A stretch of 64,000 bases of DNA, taken from positions 1 through 64,000 of the forward strand of contig CAYNEY010000029.1 in assembly GCA_964396375.1 (NCBI GenBank), read 5' to 3'. The notes under the pieces were generated by a model. That model was not told the DNA's origin, did no database searches, and saw nothing but the letters and a program-made list of their open reading frames with translations. Below are positions 59,058 to 64,000 of this stretch, in pieces (the stretch's first letter is position 1; each line of letters begins with the position of its first letter). The DNA is from FEN-1139 sp964396375 (GTDB taxonomy: Bacteria; Myxococcota_A; Polyangia; Polyangiales; Polyangiaceae). The translations under genes and the position numbers were made by a program.

Positions 59058-60986
59058 TCAGTCCGTGAAGAGCTCCCCGAGCCGCCTGGTAAAGGCGCTC
59101 AGGGTCGGCGTGTAGCCGTAGCCCGGCGTTGAGCGCGCGTCGATGTCGAGATCCTTCGGGCAGATGGAACCTACCACCGCGTTGTCGGCGTGGTCACCTT
59201 GACGCTTCGAGAAGCGCCACAGAAGCTCGAGCTGGCGGAGCGAGGGGGTGGCGCCCGCCGCCATCTGGGTGGTGCCGTAGTCTCCGGTGGCAGGGTCCTG
59301 ACAGAGCGGGCTCTTGGCGGTCGGAGGCTCGTCCATACGCAGACAAGGGCAGCTCGCGAGGCGTCGCTCGCACAGCGTGTCGGAGCCATCCGCGGCGCAC
59401 TCCACCGAACAGTCGCGCAGGGCAGATTCGTCTGTCTCCGTCAGTGGCTCGGCCAGGCTGAAGGTGCAGGCGTATTGGAGTATTCCGGGGCTCTCATGCT
59501 CGTGGCCATTGATCGCGTTCTCGGTGGTCGCGTCGGGGTCGGTGAGCGCGTCACCCGTGAGTGGATGCTTCCCCTGTCGCGGCACCGCGCTCTCTTCCAT
59601 GAACGGATCGGTGCCGTATTCGCCGTCGGTGGGAGCAAAGAGACTCCACTCGAGGGCGGAGGCGCGGCGGAGCTCGAGCGCCGCGCCTTCCTCGAGCGAG
59701 GCCCGGGTGGCCACATCCTGCCAGGGCACCCCGAGGATCCCGCCGAGGACTACATAGGCCGGGTTGTCCCGCAGACCTCCCGAGGAAAATAGCGGGTTTT
59801 TCACCGGGAGCAACCCGAACTCGGTGTCTACCCCGGTCTCGGGACAGGCCAGATCATCACGGCCCAAGCACAGCACGGGTCGTGTCAGCGCGTTCACGTA
59901 GCGCTCCACCGGCATCAAGAAATCTACCCCGAAGCGCCGCTTCTGATCGAAGCAACGCAAGCCGGCGAAATCCTCTTCGGTTGGCAGCACCCCACCGTCT
60001 TGGCAGGTCGGATCGGGCTCACAACCCATCGGCCTCAAAGCATCCTGATCGAAGTAACAGCTGTAACAGCACTCACTGTTGGGCTCGGTCTCACAGGTGC
60101 TGGTGCCCCTCCGCATGGCCACGATCGTGCTCGGAAGAAACGCGATCCCGCTGTCCTTCATGGAGCAGTCATTCTCATCGGAGAGGAGCAGGATCCCCAC
60201 CAAGGAATCTGGCCGAAGAAACGCCTTGCGCTCTTCGAGCAGCGTCCGATCGACTCCATGCGTCGGATCTTGCACCGAGCTTCGGATAGTATTGCTGGTC
60301 GTGTCCCCGGCGATCCTGAGATCGACCGCCACCGGCGGTGCCGGATCGATCAGAAACCGGTACATGGCCTCGAGCGGCATCTCCAGGCCGCACCCGACCT
60401 CACTTGCCCCGAGCACGTAGGCCGAGAGCTCCGGCGCCTCCTCCCCGAGCGCGACGAAATCCGGGGCGCTCTTGGCGAGGCCGGTCCGCAGCTCCGACAG
60501 CGCACCGACCAGCCACGCGTGGTCGTTCTGCGCGATGTTCTCCGGGGTATCTTCGGTGGGCTCGGGGCAGTAGTTGCCGCCGTTGTCCCCCAGGCTGCTG
60601 CTGATGACCCCGATGTGCACATCCGTGAGCGGCCGGTGCTCGAGCCTCATACCCTCGGGACAATCCGGCCCGGCCAGGCGAGAACCGTCGTCACCCACAC
60701 AGTCGGGCTCGGCCACCCGCGCCAACACCTCTCCCACCGAATTGGCGAAGATTTGCTGCTTTTGCCCCATGCCGAGGGAGTTGTCGATCACGAGCAACAG
60801 ATCCAATTGCGAGACCTCTTTCGACACCCCGCTGCTCGCAAACTCCACCTCGTCGAGAACGTCCCCCGAGCCTTCCGCGCCGGCCTCACCCCTACCTGCT
60901 TCATCTGCGGGGACGACCGCGCTCTCACAACCGAGCAGCCCCGAGACCGTGATCAGAAGCCCGAACGCCGAGGAAAACCTTTGCAT
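59058..60986 (-). CDS. Large lipoprotein with von Willebrand factor A-like domain
   Basis: This 642-aa protein has signal FGLLITVSGLLGC with lipobox. QLDLLLVIDNSLGMGQKQQI looks like the first strand and MIDAS-type D-x-S-x-x-M motif of vWA domains common in this lineage. Further on, VDRTLLEERKAFLRPDSLVG and ILLLSDENDCSMKD give a second strand with acidic residues. The C-terminal half is Cys-rich (STCETEPNSECCYSCYFDQD) and ends in a helical segment. It is likely an outer-membrane or surface protein binding a metal and a partner. Start 60986 sets the signal peptide at the N-terminus. Confidence 0.75.
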   Translation of the reverse strand: MQRFSSAFGLLITVSGLLGCESAVVPADEAGRGEAGAEGSGDVLDEVEFASSGVSKEVSQLDLLLVIDNSLGMGQKQQIFANSVGEVLARVAEPDCVGDDGSRLAGPDCPEGMRLEHRPLTDVHIGVISSSLGDNGGNYCPEPTEDTPENIAQNDHAWLVGALSELRTGLAKSAPDFVALGEEAPELSAYVLGASEVGCGLEMPLEAMYRFLIDPAPPVAVDLRIAGDTTSNTIRSSVQDPTHGVDRTLLEERKAFLRPDSLVGILLLSDENDCSMKDSGIAFLPSTIVAMRRGTSTCETEPNSECCYSCYFDQDALRPMGCEPDPTCQDGGVLPTEEDFAGLRCFDQKRRFGVDFLMPVERYVNALTRPVLCLGRDDLACPETGVDTEFGLLPVKNPLFSSGGLRDNPAYVVLGGILGVPWQDVATRASLEEGAALELRRASALEWSLFAPTDGEYGTDPFMEESAVPRQGKHPLTGDALTDPDATTENAINGHEHESPGILQYACTFSLAEPLTETDESALRDCSVECAADGSDTLCERRLASCPCLRMDEPPTAKSPLCQDPATGDYGTTQMAAGATPSLRQLELLWRFSKRQGDHADNAVVGSICPKDLDIDARSTPGYGYTPTLSAFTRRLGELFTD

Positions 60987-61100
60987 GGACAGACCACACC
61001 TTTCCGTGAGGGAGAAACCGCACCACGAAGACGTATCGCCACCGGCAAAGCGATCGATCACGGGGGGTGACAACCTCCGGTTAGGTGGGTCGAGTGGCCG

Positions 61101-61460
61101 CTACGGTGCGCTGAAGAGTTCCTCGGCTTCGGCCAGGCTCGTGGCCGTGGTGCCATCGTATCCTGAACTCTTGCTCCCTCGCTGGAGTTGCAGCGAAGCG
61201 ATGGCCTTCTTCACGACGCGAACCACTCGTCGAGGCTTGCGTTCGGCGAGAAAGGCTTGGGCTCTTTGAATCTCCTTGAACCCCTCGGCAGAAGAGGCCT
61301 CGAACTCGGAGATATCGTTGAGCACATCGAACCCGGAGCCCAGAGCTGAGGCCTGCTTGATGACTTCGTCGGCTGCGGCCTTCAGCTCCTCATCAGCCAT
61401 GAATCCGCGAAGGGTGATGGCGAGGCGGTTCTTCTTGGAATCAACCTTGACTTCATACAT
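61101..61460 (-). CDS. STAS/SpoIIAA-like protein
   Basis: This 119-aa protein opens MYEVKVDSKKNRLAITLRGF; the alternating strands and helices (MADEELKAAADEVIKQASAL, then GFDVLNDISEFEASSAEGF) resemble the SpoIIAA-like/STAS fold. There is no phosphorylatable Ser in the classic position that I can identify. Cytosolic, single gene, function unknown. The upstream 423 bases (61461-61883) hold no supported gene, only the two palindromic elements described separately. Confidence 0.6.
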   Translation of the reverse strand: MYEVKVDSKKNRLAITLRGFMADEELKAAADEVIKQASALGSGFDVLNDISEFEASSAEGFKEIQRAQAFLAERKPRRVVRVVKKAIASLQLQRGSKSSGYDGTTATSLAEAEELFSAP

Positions 61461-61709
61461 GTCTCGTCTCCGTCAACATACGTTATGGGTGAGTCCTTTA
61501 TGCAGCGATCTGCGGCCAAAGAAACTCCCCACTTAAGCTCGTATGGTGCGGCGGCACACGACGGAGCCAGCCTCCCCCTCCTCATTTGACCCGATACTCG
61601 AGGAGATCACCGGGGGTGAGGTTCAGAACCACATGCTCTCCAATAACGATCTCATGGTTATCCAACGCGATGTCTCTGTGGCGCGGCACCTTCCCCTACA
61701 ATGTGTGTA

Positions 61710-61727
61710 GTGGACGATTTCGTCCAC
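61710..61727. promoter_or_regulatory. Perfect palindrome upstream of the WYL regulator
   Basis: GTGGACGA-TT-TCGTCCAC is a perfect 8-base inverted repeat, 156 bases before the WYL gene. It could be an operator or an mRNA stem. Confidence 0.35.
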
Positions 61728-61792
61728 CCCATGAAGCCGGACGCTGGTGAAGAAAGAATCGACTCCTAGGAGCAGATTTGGGCAAAGGTCCG

Positions 61793-61814
61793 CCGGACAT
61801 GTCCGGAACATGTC
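61793..61814. promoter_or_regulatory. Candidate operator: overlapping palindrome and direct repeat
   Basis: CCGGACATGTCCGG (61793-61806) is a perfect 14-base palindrome; its ACATGTC core recurs 11 bases on, within GGAACATGTC (ending 61814). Spacing of about one helical turn suits cooperative binding of a dimeric regulator. The WYL gene starts 70 bases downstream, so autoregulation is plausible. Confidence 0.45.
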
Positions 61815-61883
61815 GAGCCGCTCCCTTTGGAACGACTTATGGTTCCACAACCGAGCAATTGCCGCTAGCCTGTCGCACGGACC

Positions 61884-62837
61884 ATGGGCGCGCGGAACAG
61901 CTACGAGACACTGGCTCGCATTTTTCAAGCCTTCGCTGAGAAGCGCAGTTGGCGGCAAGCCGATCTGGCGCGCAAAGTCGGCGTGGAGCCGAAGCGGATC
62001 CGCACGGTGATGACCGATCTGGCCGAGGCCGACTTCCCGTTCCATGGCAACGTCGACAAGAACGACGCGAGTTGGAGCGTCCCGCCGGGCTGGCTCGCCG
62101 GGGGCCTGCTCTTCGAAGCTGAAGACTGGGCCGTCTTGGTCCACGCCGTGCTTCACGTGGCCGATCCCGCCCGCCGCAAGAGACTGCTCCGTCGGCTGCT
62201 CTCGCTCCAGTCCCCCACCACTCCCCTCGATTCCGATGTCGAGCGCCTGGATCAAGCCATCGCGCCCACCACCCTGGGCGCTGAAGAGCACCAAAAATCC
62301 ATCACCATCGAGCAGGCCATCATCCACAAGCGTGCTCTCAGGCTCACCTATCTGTCCACTCACCGCCGGGACATCAGCAGCCGCACCATCACCCCCGAAC
62401 GCCTGGAGCCCCATGGGCGCCTGGTGGCCTTCTGCCACACCAACCGTGAGCTCCGGTGGTTCCGCCTCGACAGCATGATAAGCGTGGAGATGGAGACTGA
62501 GCAGGCGCCCCGCCCGAGCTCCCCGGACGAGGTGGCCCGCTTCCTTTCCATGAGCGTGGATGGCTACCGCGACGGCAGCGATGAACTCCATGCCTTCTGG
62601 GTGAGGAGCCCGGAGTCTGTCTGGGTGAAGAACAACCTCTTGAAGGGGATGAGCGTCGAGCCCGAGGCGAGCAGCGCTGGGATCCGCGTGGTGGCGCGTG
62701 GCGGCGCGCTGGTGGTGGCGCGGTTCATCGCGGGCCTCGGCGGCGCCGCGGTGGCAGAAGGCGACAAGTTGCGCGCGATGGTTCGGCAAGTGGCGGCGGG
62801 CACCCTCAAGGCAAACGGCTCGGAGAACGAGCCGTGA
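61884..62837 (+). CDS. WYL-domain transcriptional regulator, CRISPR-associated by context
   Basis: This 317-aa protein has an N-terminal winged helix (YETLARIFQAFAEKRSWRQ, then DLARKVGVEPKRIRTVMTDL) that would bind DNA. The WYL domain spans about 135-225: SITIEQAIIHKRALRLTYLS, RTITPERLEPHGRLVAFCH and NRELRWFRLDSM; the W-Y-L triplet itself reads WFRLD. A C-terminal WCX-like extension follows. WYL proteins often sense nucleic-acid ligands and regulate CRISPR or other defence loci. It lies directly upstream of cas3 on the same strand, with 151 bases between. Confidence 0.85.
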   Translation: MGARNSYETLARIFQAFAEKRSWRQADLARKVGVEPKRIRTVMTDLAEADFPFHGNVDKNDASWSVPPGWLAGGLLFEAEDWAVLVHAVLHVADPARRKRLLRRLLSLQSPTTPLDSDVERLDQAIAPTTLGAEEHQKSITIEQAIIHKRALRLTYLSTHRRDISSRTITPERLEPHGRLVAFCHTNRELRWFRLDSMISVEMETEQAPRPSSPDEVARFLSMSVDGYRDGSDELHAFWVRSPESVWVKNNLLKGMSVEPEASSAGIRVVARGGALVVARFIAGLGGAAVAEGDKLRAMVRQVAAGTLKANGSENEP

Positions 62838-62988
62838 CGGCGCGAGGCTGCGAGGGTGTTCAGTGCGCTCCATCTGGTGGAGCGAATGGAGGGCGAGGGT
62901 GTGGGAGAGGGGAGGGGATGGGGATGCTGATGGTCGAACACGAGATGCAGAGGTGGCTGAGGATGTGGTCAACCGAGGAGACAGCGCC

Positions 62989-64000
62989 GTGAGCAAGATG
63001 AGTGAGCTTTCCCAACTGTCGTATGCCGACTTCTTCCTGAAGGTGGCGGGGTTCGCTCCCCACCCGTGGCAGTCGGCTCTCGGTGGCGCAGCGGAGTGTC
63101 GTGATCGTCAGCTGAGAATCCCGACCGGCTTCGGCAAGACCCTTGGGGTGCTTGCTGCATGGCTGTACCACCGTGTACTCCGCAACGATGACACTTGGCC
63201 ACGCCGGTTGGTGTGGTGCCTTCCGATGCGGGTGTTGGTCGAGCAGACAGAAGCGGAGGTGGTGCGGTTGCTCACCGGACTCGAGGCCCTCTGGGATGGC
63301 AGGGCCTCCCATCTTGGGAAAGTGGGCGTGCACCTCTTGATGGGCGGCTCGAACAGCGGCGACTGGCACCTCTTCCCCGAGGAAGCCGCTGTGCTCATCG
63401 GTACGCAGGATATGTTGCTGTCACGGGCCCTCAATCGCGGCTACGGGGCGGCACGGGCGCGATGGCCGATGGATTTTGGCCTCGTGAACCAGGATGCACT
63501 CTGGATCCTCGATGAGGTGCAGCTGATGGACGTCGGCCTCGCGACATCTGCACAACTCCAGGCATTCCGGCGAAGTTATGCCAGCCGCAACCAGGCGGGG
63601 CGTCCCAGTTACAGCTGGTGGATGAGTGCAACGCTGCAGCGTAGCTGGCTCGAGAAGAGCCCTGAAGTGAGGGAAATTGCGGCCAGCATTCCGCAGACCA
63701 CGATCCCCGCCGATGCGAGGAAAGGTCCCCTCTGGGAGGATGTGTCCAAGCCGCTCAGGACTGAGAACATCAAGGATCCGAAGCACCTCGCCCAGCGTGT
63801 GGCAGAGGCTCATCGAGGGGCGGCAGAGTCACGAACGGGCCCAACCCTGGTAGTGGTCAACCGCGTCGATACCGCGATCGAGATCTATCGTTCACTTGTT
63901 GCCGATAAGGCACTCAAGGGTACCGAGTTCCGTCTCGTTCACAGTCGGTTCCGCCCAGCCGAGCGCGCAGCGTGGCGTTCGGAGTTCCTCAACCGAAAGG
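62989..64000 (+). CDS. cas3: CRISPR-associated helicase Cas3, probably type I-G (partial, runs off window)
   Basis: The frame opens at GTG 62989 (GAGGAG eight bases upstream; ATG 62998 is the alternative) and stays open to the window end, 337 codons so far. FAPHPWQSALGGAAECRDRQ leads to Walker A RIPTGFGKTLG; LVWCLPMRVLVEQTEAEV, the DEAH-like box WILDEVQLMDVGLATSAQL and SWWMSATLQRSW follow. The wording PHPWQ, CLPMRVLVEQT and LDEVQLMDVG is that of Cas3 from type I-U/I-G loci, which lack an N-terminal HD domain. It unwinds target DNA after Cascade binding. A tiny frame (ATG 62918 to TGA 62992) overlaps its start. Confidence 0.85.
   Translation, partial: MSKMSELSQLSYADFFLKVAGFAPHPWQSALGGAAECRDRQLRIPTGFGKTLGVLAAWLYHRVLRNDDTWPRRLVWCLPMRVLVEQTEAEVVRLLTGLEALWDGRASHLGKVGVHLLMGGSNSGDWHLFPEEAAVLIGTQDMLLSRALNRGYGAARARWPMDFGLVNQDALWILDEVQLMDVGLATSAQLQAFRRSYASRNQAGRPSYSWWMSATLQRSWLEKSPEVREIAASIPQTTIPADARKGPLWEDVSKPLRTENIKDPKHLAQRVAEAHRGAAESRTGPTLVVVNRVDTAIEIYRSLVADKALKGTEFRLVHSRFRPAERAAWRSEFLNRK

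Noticed and set aside
61575..61700. Minus-strand frame VPRHRDIALDNHEIVIGEHV as a toxin or regulator remnant
   Set aside because: Only about 35 codons with a stop just upstream; resemblance to a known family is too weak to call.

Overview
The window reads as a chromosomal stretch of a high-GC delta-type bacterium of the Myxococcota, most like the Polyangiales. The basis is a C-terminal MYXO-CTERM-type anchor (Cys-containing motif, hydrophobic stretch, Arg cluster), many lipoproteins with Gly/Ala/Ser-rich linkers, Asp/Cys-rich putative metal-binding repeats, a PEGA-type Ser/Thr kinase, several PilZ proteins and a very large Cys-rich repeat protein. I see no rRNA, tRNA, transposase or CRISPR array.

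Layout. 1-3.2 kb is a decayed, rearranged accessory zone. A 360-bp direct repeat brackets a nucleotidyltransferase/partner gene pair on the minus strand, a second nucleotidyltransferase pair follows on the plus strand, and beside them lie gene fragments, a 65-bp piece of the neighbouring fumarase gene and a DUF4325 gene whose ATPase partner has lost its core. 3.2-12 kb is mostly housekeeping and envelope: class I fumarase, a solitary DNA methylase, a UDPGP-family uridylyltransferase, a MYXO-CTERM surface protein, aat and a membrane sulfatase/LTA-synthase-like enzyme. 12.1-18.7 kb is a second accessory block: an AT-rich promoter and a Fic protein, an RHH antitoxin with a PIN toxin cut off after its first motif, then a tight three-gene operon (putative winged-helix protein, large P-loop ATPase, RecB-like nuclease fused to an FtsK motor). 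I could not match this operon to a named system; it is the best candidate here for an undescribed DNA-processing or defence module.

18.8-43 kb holds core metabolism and information genes (thiM, asd, a DEAD-box helicase, aroC, mfd, prfA, rpmE) mixed with lipoproteins, a DUF481 outer-membrane protein, a 991-aa carboxypeptidase-regulatory-like/PDZ protein, a GH12-like lipoprotein with a substituted nucleophile, and a DUF362/polyferredoxin redox pair. 43-61 kb is a surface and signalling region: a lipoprotein with about 56 four-Cys repeats, a two-FHA protein, a minus-strand series running from a Ser/Thr kinase through a PilZ protein, a cobalamin adenosyltransferase and smpB to a PilZ-like gene, a LolC/E-type permease, and a sensor kinase flanked by two paralogous Asp/Cys-repeat lipoproteins. 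The right edge (61.9-64 kb) enters a CRISPR-Cas locus, probably type I-G (formerly I-U): a WYL regulator, then a cas3 that runs off the window.

Genes are densely packed. Many same-strand neighbours overlap by 4 bases, and four convergent pairs leave exactly 3 bases between stop codons.
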